Source: Angiostrongylus vasorum (lineage: Eukaryota; Nematoda; Chromadorea; Rhabditida; Metastrongylidae). From it: a stretch of 64,000 nucleotides of DNA. The stretch spans positions 62,001 through 126,000 of the forward strand of contig JADANN010000212.1 in assembly GCA_018806985.1 (NCBI GenBank), written 5' to 3'. Under the pieces are notes generated by a model that did not search any database, was not told where the DNA came from, and was given only the letters and a program-made list of their open reading frames with translations. Position 1 is the first letter of the stretch, and each line of letters opens with the position of its first letter. Below are positions 1 to 12,348 of this stretch, piece after piece. A program made the position numbers and the translations under genes.

Positions 1-202
1 TCTTGAGCCACAAGATCCACAATCCCTATTACACGAGAGAATCTATAATACAACCGATATTAGTTTATTAAAAAACATAAGCTCTGAGAAATTTTGAACA
101 TGTTCATCGGTCGCTGGTTGGATTCAGTGCATCGAGCTCAGCAAGCGTTGCCTCTCTCGAAGTAACACAATTGCCAGACTTATGTGGGATGACTGAAAAA
201 AA

Positions 203-345
203 ACACCGACTTGGCACATCGGTAGGCCATCTTAAGTCACTGTGTAGCCCAAATATACATTGAGTAACTTGTATGAGTCAAGTTTCTGGGCGCATCTTCC
301 AGGGTTTCATTAACGCTGAACGCATTTCCCTTCAGGTTTTTTTAA
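203..345 (+). repeat. Family A SINE, 3' part
   Basis: Begins GCACATCGGTAGGCCATCTT and ends ATTAACGCTGAACGC, the second half of family A; diverged, tRNA-like head absent. Confidence 0.45.
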
Positions 346-1300
346 TATTCATCAAAACAGACGACAATTTTTGTTAAAAAGATGGAGGAGAACTAAACAC
401 TAGGGCGATTGGAAAAGGAGAGACCGACAATGATTCCACAACAAAATGGGCCACTCATGTACCGTTAGAGATGTCGGGTTAAAACTGCTTTTTTCGAAAG
501 CGTCTCCCACTGTTCGTTTACCAATCTTAATATTCGCTGGCGTCAAAGAAATCACCTATCGTCATGTAATAAAGCAAGTCAAGAAACGGCAAAACTCATC
601 CTCATTCACAAGCGCAGGGTTATGATGAAAACCATCAACGGGCTTGATCACCAGCAAAAACGTTAAAACAAAAGATATCTCTCGCTCTGGAAAGCACCGC
701 TGCGTCCACGACACGCCGTGGAAGACTGTTTCTGATTATGTACACCCGAATTCGTATCAGTCTCATCAGACGTTCGTATTCTTCTACGTGGACCACACCA
801 GACAGATGTTATCGCCTTCTAGAAAACTATTAACAAGAGGGCTATCACGTGATGAAAGGACAGGGGGAGCCAAATTAGGTGAGGCTTCTGCGCTCAATGG
901 TGTGGCGCTCGGTTCGTCGCACATCCATTTGTTGTTCAGGTCGTCTATGGTCATGAAACTGTGTCACTCCTGTTTCCTATTATACGCTTTGCACCTCCCT
1001 ATGAGAAGAAATCAAATGCCATAACTGCTACTCGTTACCACTGAGGGTTAGTAGTATAAAAGAAATCTGATACTTTTTCTAAAGATTTCAAGGAGGTCAT
1101 TCGTAACGAAGAAGAAAACAGAAGTCAATCTACAAATTTACAACTTATGCTAACGACATTTTCGTGCAAAAACATAAACGGCAAAAGAACGAGAATATAG
1201 AGAATTGAACCCCAATGAAAATATTTAGACTATTCTCTGCAGTCGTTTGTTCCCTGAAAAACGCACGGTTGAAAATAAATAATTGGCCAGCTGCGGTTCC
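346..1300. other. No gene seen
   Basis: A single 126-codon plus-strand frame (644-1024) lacks protein-like features or splice context. AT-rich filler. Confidence 0.5.
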
Positions 1301-1424
1301 ATGGAATGATCAGTAATGAATCCCATTGGCAGAGTAGCATAGTGGGGAGTCTCTGTTGATATCAAGGGACGGAGATTCCGGAGCCGGAACAAGAAGGTAA
1401 GGCAAAAACGGAGGGAACATTACG

Positions 1425-1605
1425 AGTACAACACTTTGTTTTGTAACTACAACGATGCTGAGATATTTGCAAAACTCCGGACCGCAGGTGTCTGCGGTGG
1501 GGAACGAACGCGCTATTGTCCTTTCCGGGGAGTAGCGCATTCACCACCACACCATGCGGAAAATAGTAGGCAGTAAATAAAACGGTAAACATTGTGATTA
1601 TAACT
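1425..1605 (-). repeat. Family C element
   Basis: CAACGATGCTGAGATATTTG, CCGCAGGTGTCTGCGGTGGG and CATTCACCACCACACCATG. A plus-oriented end (AATAGTAGGCAGTAAATAAA) follows, so the copy is partly folded back. Confidence 0.7.
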
Positions 1606-1702
1606 CCCACGTCCGACTTTCTATTAACCTCGGCATTGATCAAGTAATTCGTATTCTTGTTGAACAAACACGAGGTGTTATTTTTATTCTTTATTCACGA
1701 AC

Positions 1703-1743
1703 AAGCTGACGTTTCGGCGGATTACGCCTTCCTCAGAGCCTGG
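1703..1743 (-). ncRNA. Hammerhead-ribozyme motif in the opposite arm
   Basis: The inverted arm has the same core on the minus strand: CTGAGGA, stem II GGCG/CGCC, GAAA, GTC, with GCT/AGC stem I. Confidence 0.65.
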
Positions 1744-2360
1744 AAAGGTCAAGTTGACAGCAATCTATTCTGTCAAACACCTCCATAACCAAACAGAGAA
1801 AACGCTGAACCAAGACTTCAATCACAGTGAACACAGCTCTGCACACTCACCGCTTTCTATGAGGCTTCCACTGAGTATGTCGCGTGCGGAGACGAATACA
1901 TTGGGGAAACGGGCAGACCCCTCTGTGCCCGCATAAAAGAACACCTAGTCGGCAAATTTAAACCAAATACCTCACTAGGCACGCATAGGGACCCAGAGAC
2001 ATAGCAGGGAGGACTTTAAAGTACGTGTCACGATCCTGGCACAGGAATCGAGAACACGAGCGCGCAAAACTCTCGAGGCGTTCTGGATTAATTCCAGAAA
2101 TCCGAAAATGAACCGCAAGGAAGAATGCCTCATTATCACGCGTGATATTGTACAAGGCTGTCATTTTGATGGGAGGAGCATATTACGCTTCCATGTGAAC
2201 TCTGTGCGGTTGGTCTCCACGCGACATACTCAGTGGAAGCCTCATAGAAAGCGATGAGTGTGCAGAGCTGTGTTCAATGTGATTGAAATCTTGGTTCAGC
2301 GTTTTCTCTATTTGGTTATGGAGGTGTTTGGCCGAATAGATTGCTGTCAACTTGACCTTT

Positions 2361-2402
2361 CCAGGCTCTGAGGAAGGCGAAATCCGCCGAAACGTCAGCT
2401 TG
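2361..2402 (+). ncRNA. Hammerhead-ribozyme motif in Penelope arm
   Basis: Reads CTGAGGA, a GGCG/CGCC stem II with a short loop, GAAA, then GTC, flanked by GCT and AGC that can pair as stem I. This is the conserved type I core with a very short stem III, as described for Penelope-like elements. Confidence 0.65.
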
Positions 2403-2464
2403 TTCGTGAAGAAAGAATAAAAATAACACCTCGTGTTTGCTCAACAAGAATACGAGGAATTGTG

Positions 2465-2780
2465 ATTGTAACTAAAAGCCTCAGCTTAACTGGGTTTAAT
2501 GCCGATATGGGCTCCCCAGATCAGTCCCGGTGACGGGTGATTGCTGACGGCACAGATCGATAAGAACTAGCTGAGAGACAGGCGAAACGAAGGACCCGCA
2601 TGGTGTGGTGGTGAACGCGCTACTCCCCGGAAAGGACAATAGCGCGTTCGTTCCCCACCGCAGACACCTGGAGTGCGGAGTTTTGCAAATATCTCAGCAT
2701 CGTTGTAGTTATATTTCGCATTGTATCCTGCCATTAAAAATAGTAGGCAGTAAATAAAACGGTAAACTTTGTTTTGTGCT
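2465..2780 (+). repeat. Family C element
   Basis: Plus copy from AAAGCCTCAGCTTAACTGGG through TGGTGTGGTGGTGAACGCG to AATAGTAGGCAGTAAATAAA. The head resembles a tRNA box A/B pair, with GCGTTCGTTCCCC as box B. Confidence 0.75.
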
Positions 2781-2799
2781 CCGTATGAAGACAAATGAC

Positions 2800-4950
2800 C
2801 ACACTATATCTCACCTACTGGAACAGCAAAAACGATTCTTTCCGCAGAGTTCTAGAATGGAATTAGTAGAGTGGGACCTGGCAAAACTCCTGTAGGAAAT
2901 CGTTCCTTTGTAGATGTTGTTATTGCTGGAGATCTGCACTTAGACATTCTTCTCTTTTTAAACATTAATGACTTCTACAAAATTGAACTGATACCCAGAA
3001 AGTGCAGTGGAGAAGATCGCGAGACGATTTCTTTGCATAAAACTACTGCAGGTGTAACTACCGTTCGACTAACGTACTGGGAATGTTCGATATTCCTTTC
3101 ATGAAAGTCATCCTGACGGTCATCAGAGAGAGACCTGAATTCCTCGAATTACCCGAAAAACATCACAATTTCTAGCCACGGTCTCCGAAGTGCTACTCAC
3201 TGGGTTTGTCTTTTGCACATTATGCGCGTACATCATCAATTCCTCAATCGAGTTTTGGATGTTAGTGTGCTCGTGTGTCAGCTTCAAAAAGTCATCATAA
3301 TTCTTCCAAAATTTGGCACGCTTTTTATGCTCTGAGATTTTCCCACACGGTTGAAACTCTGGCTACTTAGCCGCGAAACTTCATTTTATTGGGCCTCATG
3401 GCATGCTCTTCTAGGTGTAGCTGGAGTCGAACAATATGATTAAAGCCTACCCACATACGAAACAGCGGTTTTACGTGAACGAAAATCAACGAGAAGAGTT
3501 AAAGTAGCGCTCTTGCATGATAACACTTTCATCGGCCCCCATCCCAAGGTTCACCAACGGGCAACTGGATCAATCATTGACATCAAAAGGGGCACATGAC
3601 CCCCCAGCAACGACAAACCGACAACGTCGATCACCCCAGCGATCAATCCAAAATACTGAAACAAACCCCTGGAACAAAACTGAAGAAAAGTAGGGAGTAC
3701 AAGCACCGAAGGAGGAGATCAAATCAACAGTGTCAAAAATCGGAGGTGGAAATCGATTTGGGACATCATAAAGAGTTTTTTTTTCCTAGAAGAGGACATG
3801 TAAAAGGAAAGATGAGCAGTACTAAAAAGAGCTATTGAACAATAGAACCTTTCTCTACCAATGACGCATTATTCTATGAACGACTAAAATTAAGATGGTT
3901 GAGGTAGATCGATCGTTCCACTATATGCCCATTACCTTTTATATATCTGTTCCATGTCGTTTCTCCGATAGTTTCCTATTCTTCATCCCTTGAAATGAGT
4001 TCCAAAGTGGGCTATATCTATCTAAGCTTAGCTGGATCCCATGTATTCGCATTTTTCAAAACTCAACAGGTCAAAGCTCTTGTTGGTTGAGCTGTTTGGT
4101 CACTCCAGGCCTTAAGAAAAGTGGACGGAAGTGTGCAACTCTCTTCATCATAGGCAGTTACCGTCATTATGATTCAGAGAAAGTCTTTAATAATTTTCGA
4201 TAAGAAATTCTACCATGCAGAAGGCAAGAAGGGAGCGATGAAATGGTGTGCTTCATGGTGGGTTTTCAGCTTTCTGACGATGTCCAACTCATCATCACCA
4301 TGAAGTACTTGCCAAAGAAACACCCAATTTGACAAATTTTCTCTAGGTGCAAATGAACACTGTGGAGCGGAAAAACTTTACTGACCTCCTCCCACTCTGT
4401 CCACGAGCAGTTGGGAGAGTCTGTTGTAGTCGTCATCGCACTCATGTGCTCCTTGTTCCGCAGAAACCGCAAATCAAAACACAGTACTGAAACATCTTTG
4501 TGTTCTGCACCTCGAAGAATGTTCTTCACATTCTAACTTTTTGTTTCACAACTCTTTTCCTAATAAAGAATTTCATGGTTAAATATTATCAAGGAAGTAA
4601 AGACAAGCAAAGTGACTTTGCTCAAACATACTTACTCATTCTACCCTGAAAAATGGAAATGAGCCACGAAATCTCATGGTGTAAGTTGAATACGCAAGCC
4701 TATGCAGGGACATTAGTACTGTAATGTTCTGCGCAGTACCGTCTCCAGAAATTTTTTGTAAATTGTGAGATTGAAACCACCGACACAGCGGTTGCAGACA
4801 TTTTTTGAGCCTCGCGCTTTGACTCGATGGAAATGTTTGAGAGACATCTTTACTACTGGAAAGCTGTTATTATGGATCTCCTTCAAGATGTTCCAAGACA
4901 ACTTCCACTCAACGACATTTGTGTTTTGTTGTTGTTGTACTTTAATTCAG
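2800..4950. other. No gene seen
   Basis: Short frames only, no splice-linked pattern or recognisable repeat. Confidence 0.5.
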
Positions 4951-4956
4951 GTAGGG

Positions 4957-5012
4957 ATGCGTGCTGTGCAGTGGTTAGAAGTGCCATGAAATACAGGATT
5001 GACCGTCCGTTT
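4957..5012 (+). repeat. Family A SINE, 5' fragment
   Basis: GCGTGCTGTGCAGTGGTTAG resembles the tRNA-like head with box A; the rest is lost. Confidence 0.35.
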
Positions 5013-5194
5013 TATTCCGCTCCCTACACTAAGTAAGCCCTGCACCTTAGCAGACTTCTACGGAAGCGTAAAAACACAGATTTAATATTCCCAAGACTAC
5101 CTTACTCTTAATGTCAGCACTAATAAGTACTTCGCCACTTTTTTTTCATAAGTGCAGAAAAGGGTTGTCACTACTTATTTTTCTGTTTGTTTTA

Positions 5195-5560
5195 TACAAC
5201 CCGTCTTCACGCCTACTGTGTGGATCCCAGCAGTTCTCACGTACGATTCGTTTCCCTCGCACTCATTGTCCACGAAGATCTTCCAACCTTTACGCGTTGC
5301 TTCGGTTGCTGCATGAGGATTTTCATTTCATCTTGAATGTCGTAGAATGCTGATCCAGCCGATTCCTCCTGGAGTCGTGAGATAGCCGGGTTGGAGCGTT
5401 CCCAGTTGGATTGTACAGAGTGATTTTTTTCCAGGACGAGTCCGGTACCATTTTCCCGATCCCGGAGGGATGAGAGGCTTAGTGAGCCTGGGGTCAGATC
5501 GGACTATCACCGTGCTCATAATGACCGACACCACTACCGCTGTGTTATCCGCCCGCTGGT
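5195..5560 (-). repeat. Family D SINE (tRNA-derived)
   Basis: Minus orientation. The head reads GGGCGGATAACACAGCGGTA on minus (box A-like). Body shared with 16283 and 54425 (TTTCATCTTGAATGTCGTAG on plus). Confidence 0.7.
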
Positions 5561-5584
5561 TGTCACGATACTATTTGTTTATCA

Positions 5585-7075
5585 ATAAAAGCTGCCGTTT
5601 CCGCGGATTTCGTCTTCTTCAGAGCCTGGAGAGCCTGAATGCAAAATCTAGAAAGCAAAAGCCTCTATAACCTCAAAAGAAAAAAACCACAAAGCCTAAA
5701 TTTCAATCGCATTGGACACAAAGCAGCTTCTTTAAACACTCACCACTTTCTATGAGTCTTTCACTAAGTATTTCATGTGGCGACCAACCGAACGGAGTTC
5801 ACATGTATGCGGTATGCGCCTCTATCACATTAAAATATCAGTCTTAAATACTCTGTGGCACTGTGCGTGATAACACGGCACTTCTCCCTGCGACTAAATT
5901 TCGGATTCCCCGAATTCATCCAGGATGCTTGGAGAGCTTTGTGCGTTGAAGTTTTAGTTTCGAGTGCAAGGATGTTCATTTCTACTTCAAAAATAGTACT
6001 CGTTAAGGGTCCGTAACCTATGCGTCCCTGGCGGAACACTTTGTTTAACTTTACGCTTACCGACCAGATGTTCTTTTACACGGATACAGAGTGGTCTACC
6101 TGTTTCGCCAACGTATTCGTCCTAGGAAGTTTTGCAAGAGATCAGACAAACTGCACCCGAACTCATGCAATCACCGTCTCTACCATTAGGGCAAATTACG
6201 CAATTTTGCGTTGTGAATAGACTGTTCCTCGCAATGGTTTACCACCTCATCGTGGCTGGGAAGTGTTCCTGGGTGTCGCACTGCGATGTACAACGGGGGG
6301 ATTCATCCCCTGGCAGGGGTATCCCAAGCTGAGAAGAAGTCCGGCGTTTCCATCAGGAAGCCTAGCTAAGAGTAAACTAATACCAGGATCCACCACCGTC
6401 CTGGTATCAAAGTCGCTCCCTCTGATCCACAAGTGCTGCGACTGCCTGTGGTGGCGAAGACCTGGGGCGGACTTTGGCCAGGCTGACCTCGGGATTACAG
6501 GGAACCACAATGGCTTAGCCAGCAATTCTCCAAAAAATGGAGATTATGCTGGGGCCCGCACAACCATTGAGGAAGGGCCAATCAAGTGTCAAGTGTCAAG
6601 AATAGACGGTTACACAAATGAGTGCGAACTAGCTGGAATTTTAAAGTGTTAGGTGATATTTCAATCACTGTTACCAAAATCTCTAGATTTTCTTTCGAAA
6701 TGATGAAGAGGATAATCGGTACCTTATCCTCGCTAGCTATATCGTTTGGCGGCGTAGTTGGCGTGGTTTTTCCTCTAAATCTTTTTTCGAGGAGCTACTG
6801 GTTCATAGTACAATGGCAAGTTCAAGACGGTTCATGTAGCTGTTTTTTAAGAGGTTGGTATGAATGTTCAAAAATAGACACCAGTTCTTGTGTGGTTTCT
6901 CTCTGGTGAAACTTATACTCTGGCTGTTAGTTCAGTAACTCAAAACATTTGTCCATCTTCTCTTGTGTGCAGCAGAAGGCAAAAGAATCGTCTATATATG
7001 TGCAATAGAGTAATGGCCAGAGTTTGACTACTGGTGCATCCATCTTTGACACAGGCAAAAGCAAGGCTTAGTGCC
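5585..7075 (-). mobile_element. Degenerate Penelope-like element, split by a family B SINE
   Basis: Minus-strand remnants in order: reverse transcriptase around 6890-7070 (LLYCTYIDDSFAFCC, with the YIDD catalytic box), the linker, GIY-YIG part around 5830-6125 (EYVGETGRPLCIRVKEHLVG, then ASWMNSGNPKFSRREKCRVI) and a decayed hammerhead at 5591-5630. A family B element interrupts it at about 6230-6600. Confidence 0.75.
6230..6600 (+). repeat. Family B element
   Basis: About 370 bp, starting TGGTTTACCACCTCATCGTG and ending in a CAAGTGTCAAGTGTCAAG tail. No tRNA head recognised. Inserted in a Penelope element, flanked by the imperfect duplication AATAGAC(T/G)GTT. Confidence 0.8.
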
Positions 7076-7399
7076 AGTCGTTCCCCCTACGCGCCGTCCC
7101 GCTTATCGCTAGATCGTAATAAAAATCAGGTCATATCAATTGGTGAGAGCACAACACGTACAAATACACTGGGCCGATGAAATTCAGAGGCTTTCAGTCG
7201 AGTATGGAATAAAGAACTCTTTCTTATCAGAAGTCTATCAGACCAAGACTAAGCCAAATGATTCACAATGGAAATGAGCATTCCGTTCCAAGCTAACCCT
7301 AATTTTATGTCTTTGAAAGTATTTTCATCAAAAAAATAGACAAATTATCAATCTATTGTTTCATTGATAAACTGAGACGCGGCTGCTAGGGAGGGCTTC

Positions 7400-7450
7400 A
7401 CCCGACTAACATTACGACGTGTTCACCTTCTTCAGAGCTGGAGTAATCGG
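7400..7450 (-). mobile_element. Decayed Penelope hammerhead/arm remnant
   Basis: The minus strand has AGCTCTGAAGAAGGTGAA and a weak remainder of the hammerhead region. Too short to assign beyond similarity to the other arms. Confidence 0.35.
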
Positions 7451-7561
7451 ACTATTGTCCACAACCAACGCCCTCGCGTCTTTAATCGCACTGCGTCGAA
7501 TCCACTAGTGTAGAAGACCGCTCGAATCAAGTAAATTCCTTCGGCGATATCCAACATTTCA

Positions 7562-7830
7562 TTTACTGCCTATTCTTTCTTCACGGCAGGGTATTATGCG
7601 AAATACAACCACACAAGGATGATGAGGTGTTAGGAAAACCAGAAGCCTCATGTGAATTTTGAATCCGCAATTACACTTTCCCAGGGCTTACATGCTATCC
7701 ATCACACAAATCGAGACCTTATCTTGCCTGTACCTTAGCCTTTTTCGCTTTTTTCAGTTTAACTGGGTCCAATGTCGACTTGTGCTTCCCCGACCATTAC
7801 TGTTGACGGGTGACTGCCGATAGTATTGTT
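7562..7830 (-). repeat. Family C element, degenerate
   Basis: TACTGCCTATTCTTTCTTCA and CGGCAGGGTATTATGCGAAA in minus orientation, then plus-oriented TTTAACTGGGTCCAATG and GACGGGTGACTGCCGAT; heavily diverged. Confidence 0.5.
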
Positions 7831-7849
7831 AGAATTTAAACTGTCCAAG

Positions 7850-9790
7850 AAAAAAGGCAAAACAAGGGCTTCGTTTGGTGCAGTGGATTGCATGCTAGCC
7901 CATGAAAAGGGAAATCGCGGATCCAAAACTCATGTGAGGCTCGAGTTTGCACATATGTCAACATCGCTGTGGTTGTATTTCACTGGGCAGTGTCTTTCTA
8001 TACAGAAGGGTTCTTGACTGATTGTTCATTAATAGTACTTTTTGTTGTTTTTTTTTCACAAAGACAACAGAATAATCAATAAACGTTTGTGGAGAATCGA
8101 GCGGAATCGTTCCGCATTCGAAGAAAGCGAACGCGTTTTAGACCCTGGCCAACACGAAGGCTTTGTAAGAACTTCGTATAGCTTACCAATGGAACAATGT
8201 ACTTGGTATTCATATAGAGGCGAGATGAAAATCGCTTTACAAAAACAAGCAAACTGTTATCGTTGCATATTCAACGAGTGGATCTTTGCACTGGTGTGAT
8301 CGTGGATATCTCAAGCAAAAGGACTGAACAACGAATTTGGTTCGAACGATGAAAATGACAGTACAGACCTCGCAGAAAAATCAGTAGAATAAGCAGCAGT
8401 CGCGTTTTCACTAGGGCCATTGCTAAGCTAATTTACTCAGCTGAGATATGAGAGGGTGTCGATCACGACCAAATATTTATCATTGGAAATAGCATAGCAC
8501 ATTGCCGAGTCGAATTCTATTGCTAGAAGAAACTTTGAACAGATGATGGATGTTGACGAAACTCAAAAGAAGCTGACGAATGAATGTTATGAGTGTCTTT
8601 CAGGTGAATGAAAAAAATCGCACGGTCAGCAAAACACCGTTGTTCGAAGTTGAGTAGTGAAGTAATTCACAACCATTTAATAATCGCTAATAATTAGAAA
8701 CACCTAAGAACGTTCAAGTCGATGCCGACAAGGACGAGCTCCAGGCTTAGAAATGGTAGAAAATGTCAAGGAGATGACGATTCTCAATGCCGACTCGATG
8801 TTCTGCGCACTGCTTTGTCGACTCGCTCGTGGACCTATAGTCGATGGCGAGCTAAAAGCAAGAAGTTTTTGTTTTTGGTAACGAGTTTCCGGCTTCGAAA
8901 TTGTAATAGCAGGCAGAGTAGAATGAGTTTGTAGACAAAAAAGGGACCTGAGAAAACACTAAGAAAATCCTCTGAATGTCTAAGTTTCCTACTGGCATTT
9001 TTTCCTTCATAGTTTTTTTACTTATGGAGCATTCAAAACAAAATGGTAGATTGACAGGGAAAAATAGTATCATGTCTATAAACGGCGAGGTTGCTTAATG
9101 AAATTTTGCCTTAATGTAAAATATTGTTGTCAATTAATTTCATTAAGGCTATATAAGTGCTGTCGCTGTCAGTTATTCTTATTTATACTAATGTTTTGAT
9201 TGGATACTTAAATACTTAGACGGTCTTCAATTGTCGTGTGGATGCCAGCACCTCCCTCATTCGTTTCGCAGTATTGCAGCAGTTATTCATAGAGGTGGTT
9301 GGTCTCGGATGTGGATTGAGTGGCAATTTGAAGGCTTTGAACTTTTCTCCTAATTACATGTTCAATGCCACTCCAGCATGATTCCCTAGAAAGCTGAGAT
9401 AGCCACACGAGGGCTTTCTCAATTCGTCATTAGGGAGAGTTGCATTCATCATAGAATGGAAAGAGATTATTTCAAGAAGATGGCGATTCGTGTTACAGCA
9501 GCGGGTCTCTGATTAGGCTTGATGCCGTATGAATTAAGAAAACAGTAAAAAGGTTGGCATTATTAGATCTATTCCGTCCTTAATTTCAAAGAATAGCCGA
9601 TCACACTGCTCCTTGCATTAAAACTCGGATCTTGCATGGTAATCGGGTCGATGTACTTCAGGAGTGCTTGGGTCCACGACGAAAGCATAGAGTATCAGAC
9701 GGTACCTCAGTCAGTAGTTAATCGACGCGAGACCCTGTATATGGGTAGAAAGCAGTTAACATCTTGGACAAAATTTTTCAAATGGATACG
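7850..9790. other. No gene seen
   Basis: Short, non-conserved frames on both strands (for example 8042-8299 and 8722-8934); nothing I can assign. Confidence 0.5.
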
Positions 9791-9796
9791 GTAAGT

Positions 9797-10085
9797 GGGT
9801 GCGTGTGGCGCAGTGATTGGAGGCGCCCTGCGACACCCACGTGGAATTGATCCCAGCACCCATGGCTCACCTGCCTTCCATTCCTCCGGGGTCGGCAAAT
9901 TGGTACCAGACTTGTCTGGGAGGATAACAGCACTGGTTCGATACATCGATAAGCCAACGCGAGTCATTGTAAACACCAGATATGCATTCAATCACCTCCA
10001 ACGATTCTTAACGAAGTCGAATGCATGGCCCATCCCTCAGGGGACTGATCAACGCCGATAGCTTTATCCTTTATTTTTATCCATT
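9797..10085 (+). repeat. Family A SINE (tRNA-derived)
   Basis: Near full copy. Box A-like TGGCGCAGTGATTGG and box B-like GGAATTGATCCC in the head, GACTTGTCTGGGAGGATA in the body, tail CTTTATCCTTTATTTTTATC. Confidence 0.85.
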
Positions 10086-10089
10086 TTTA

Positions 10090-11095
10090 TACGGTGTCAC
10101 TGAGGAATTGGAAGGTCCATTCATGTAGGGAATCATCTTAACACGCAGAACTCGAAGAATTCAATCAAGAGTAGCGTAAACACTTTGAAAGCCACATAGT
10201 CACCATGCTTTTTCTTACACCATATTGGTTTATTCGGTGGTAGGCCAGTTGTTGTCACATTTTTCAATGCACAACAGCCGTTTTGATGCAAATGAATGCT
10301 TCAAAAAGGCTAACAACCATTCGTCTGCTGCAATGAAAGCTACTTTTGTCGAACAAGGGTGCACTACACCTAGTAGCTCTAGAGTAGATGGTGAATTGTA
10401 TTGCCTACCTTGTCCACCGGACGGTCAGTATCGGGCCATGCAACACCAACGTTGCCATTCAAGACTATGTTGATCTTTGTCATTGCTCGCCGTCGTAGAA
10501 CTCCGTGATGCGGATAGGCTCTGATCTTGTAAATGGCGTTTGCCTTAAACTGATGCCATTTACATGATTTATCCTCATAACGAAAACCAATATGAAGAGA
10601 AAGATTACATTCACTCTCCACTTTAGATCATGCCCTGGAGATGTTGGTGATTGCAACAGTTTGCACATCTTTACGACGATTGAAGTGAATCTAAACAGTA
10701 CTCGTTAAATGGGCGCTCATGCGATTGATTTAAGTTGATCACTTATCCTTATAGGCACTTTTCCCCTTCAAAGACCGAGAGGGTATCAGTACAATTTCTA
10801 TGCTTCCCTGTTGTTCGCTAGCACCTCTCAGAGGCCTCCGTTCACTAGAATCGTGCAAAGTGCATCACATTCTTCTTCACATTAACTGCTCCTGACGAAA
10901 AGGCGACCACGACTTGTTAGGTTTTCCGATGGAAGTAGATGGGAATATCGAAGGTCTCACCTAAGGGGAATTTTCTATGATATAATGGATGAACGCAATG
11001 CGTGGAATGTAGTTCGACATCCAGGAACAACACTCTTGCCTTGACGAGGATAGAAAAAGCTCCCGGCGTTTATCTGAGAAAGCCATGCATTCGAC
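10090..11095. other. No clear gene
   Basis: Two overlapping minus frames at 10379-10668 might be an old element remnant; no family seen. Confidence 0.4.
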
Positions 11096-11099
11096 CTCA

Positions 11100-11305
11100 T
11101 TAGGCATCGTTAAAGGTTATTGAGGACATATCAGGCCTATACATAGACTTGCGGTGACCTACCGATATGTCGAGTCCGTGCTTCCCAGACAAGCGTGGTA
11201 TCAATTTGATGACCCCAGAGGGATGGAAGGCTTGATAAAAATGGGGCACCAGGTCGATCCTATGTGTATTGCAGGGGGATTTTAACCACTGTACTACACG
11301 TATTC
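11100..11305 (-). repeat. Family A SINE, partial
   Basis: Minus-oriented copy lacking the tail, with the head at about 11270-11305 (CCACTGTACTACACG on plus). Confidence 0.65.
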
Positions 11306-11784
11306 CATACCAAATAGGAGTTGGAAATAGAAAACAATAGGACAGACTAATCATTTATTACTAGTAGTGCAAGCTTAATTGGCTGGCTGTTGAATAGCGG
11401 TAGAAAACCTCTAAGATAACGTCTCATGAAGACGCTTAGAGTCCTTAAAAGTTTCATTCGATACAGCTTGCCTTCAAGCGATGATATTTACATGGATGAA
11501 GGGAGTTATTTTCTTGGAAAGGATTGGTTGTCCAATAACAATGATTATGAAAATAATAGTAACAGTAGCAGTAAGGGTGACAGCAGTTAAGGATACTACT
11601 GAGGGTAAACATGGACTTCCATTTTTTTAACGATTCTTTGTTTATACTTTGTTGTGTCACAGCGTTTTTGGGAAAAATCTTCCCATCTATGAAGAAAAGA
11701 AAAAAAGAACCTCTTAGCCAATGTCCACTGCGATGCTTCCATTAAACTACACAGCCGTAGAAACCAAGTGGGTAAATCAACCAC

Positions 11785-12075
11785 GAAGATGCTCAGATAT
11801 TCGCAAAACTTGGACCCCAGGCTCGGTCGAACCACGATTTCCCTTCCCAGGGGCTTCCCAGATTAATCTCGTTGACGGATGAGTGCTGATGACACTCTTA
11901 GATAGAAAACTATCTGAGAGAAACGCAGAGCAAGGGCCTCCGTGGCGCGGTATGTAATGCGCGAACCCCGGAAAGGGGATACCGTGGTTCGATCTGGCCC
12001 CGGGTCCAAGTTAAGCGAATATGGCTGATTTCGCATAATACCATAAACTGTGGTAGGCAGTAAATAGAAAAAGTA
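11785..12075 (+). repeat. Family C variant, folded back
   Basis: Minus-like start (CACGAAGATGCTCAGATATT, TCGAACCACGATTTCCC), then plus half with CCTCCGTGGCGCGGTATG and GGTTCGATCTGGCCC, a clear tRNA-like box A/B arrangement, to GTAGGCAGTAAATAG. Confidence 0.65.
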
Positions 12076-12237
12076 ATTGCAACTCAGTAAGAATCGCCAA
12101 AAAACGCACCGCTCTCGGAGGGTTGGTGACCAGACCTCCGTAGTCGTTTGCAAGCAAATTTTCAATTTCCGATTCCAAGTCCTGAACTGTAAAGTAGAAA
12201 AGGGATCATTGCTACAACACAAGACGACTGCACTCAC

Positions 12238-12348
12238 GTCGTAGCCATTTTCAGCAGGTGAGAATTTTGGAATGGCCGTCTCAGCTTCGCTCAGATACAT
12301 TTCTATGGCTGTGTTGGTGTTGGTAGCGACGCAGGTAAAAAGTGATTT
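12238..12348 (-). CDS. Membrane-protein exon, last one found
   Basis: Acceptor AAATTTAG, donor CGAC|GTGAGT, phase 0-0, 37 codons. Encodes KSLFTCVATNTNTAIEMYLS and EAETAIPKFSPAENGYD. FTCVATN looks like the end of an immunoglobulin domain, but without the rest this may be chance. It could belong to another gene. Confidence 0.5.

Larger units (their letters stand above)
1648..2457 (+). mobile_element. Penelope-like element fragment with long inverted arms
   Basis: Two arms of about 245 bp (1648-1893 and 2212-2457) are inverted copies of each other. Between them the plus strand encodes GDEYIGETGRPLCARIKEHL and, after frame breaks, EAFWINSRNPKMNRKEECLI, the GIY-YIG endonuclease signature that ends Penelope-like retroelements. 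Frame slips show it is dead. Each arm holds a hammerhead-like core. Confidence 0.85.

Noticed and set aside
6263..6652. 129-codon plus-strand frame
   Set aside because: Lies in a family B element and its Penelope flank; the frame is not kept in other family B copies.
9797..9870. Possible true tRNA gene
   Set aside because: Box A/B-like motifs are there, but no cloverleaf; it is the head of a SINE with many copies.
11863..12300. 145-codon minus frame
   Set aside because: Only the first few dozen codons overlap a real exon (12238-12348); the rest is intron and a family C repeat.
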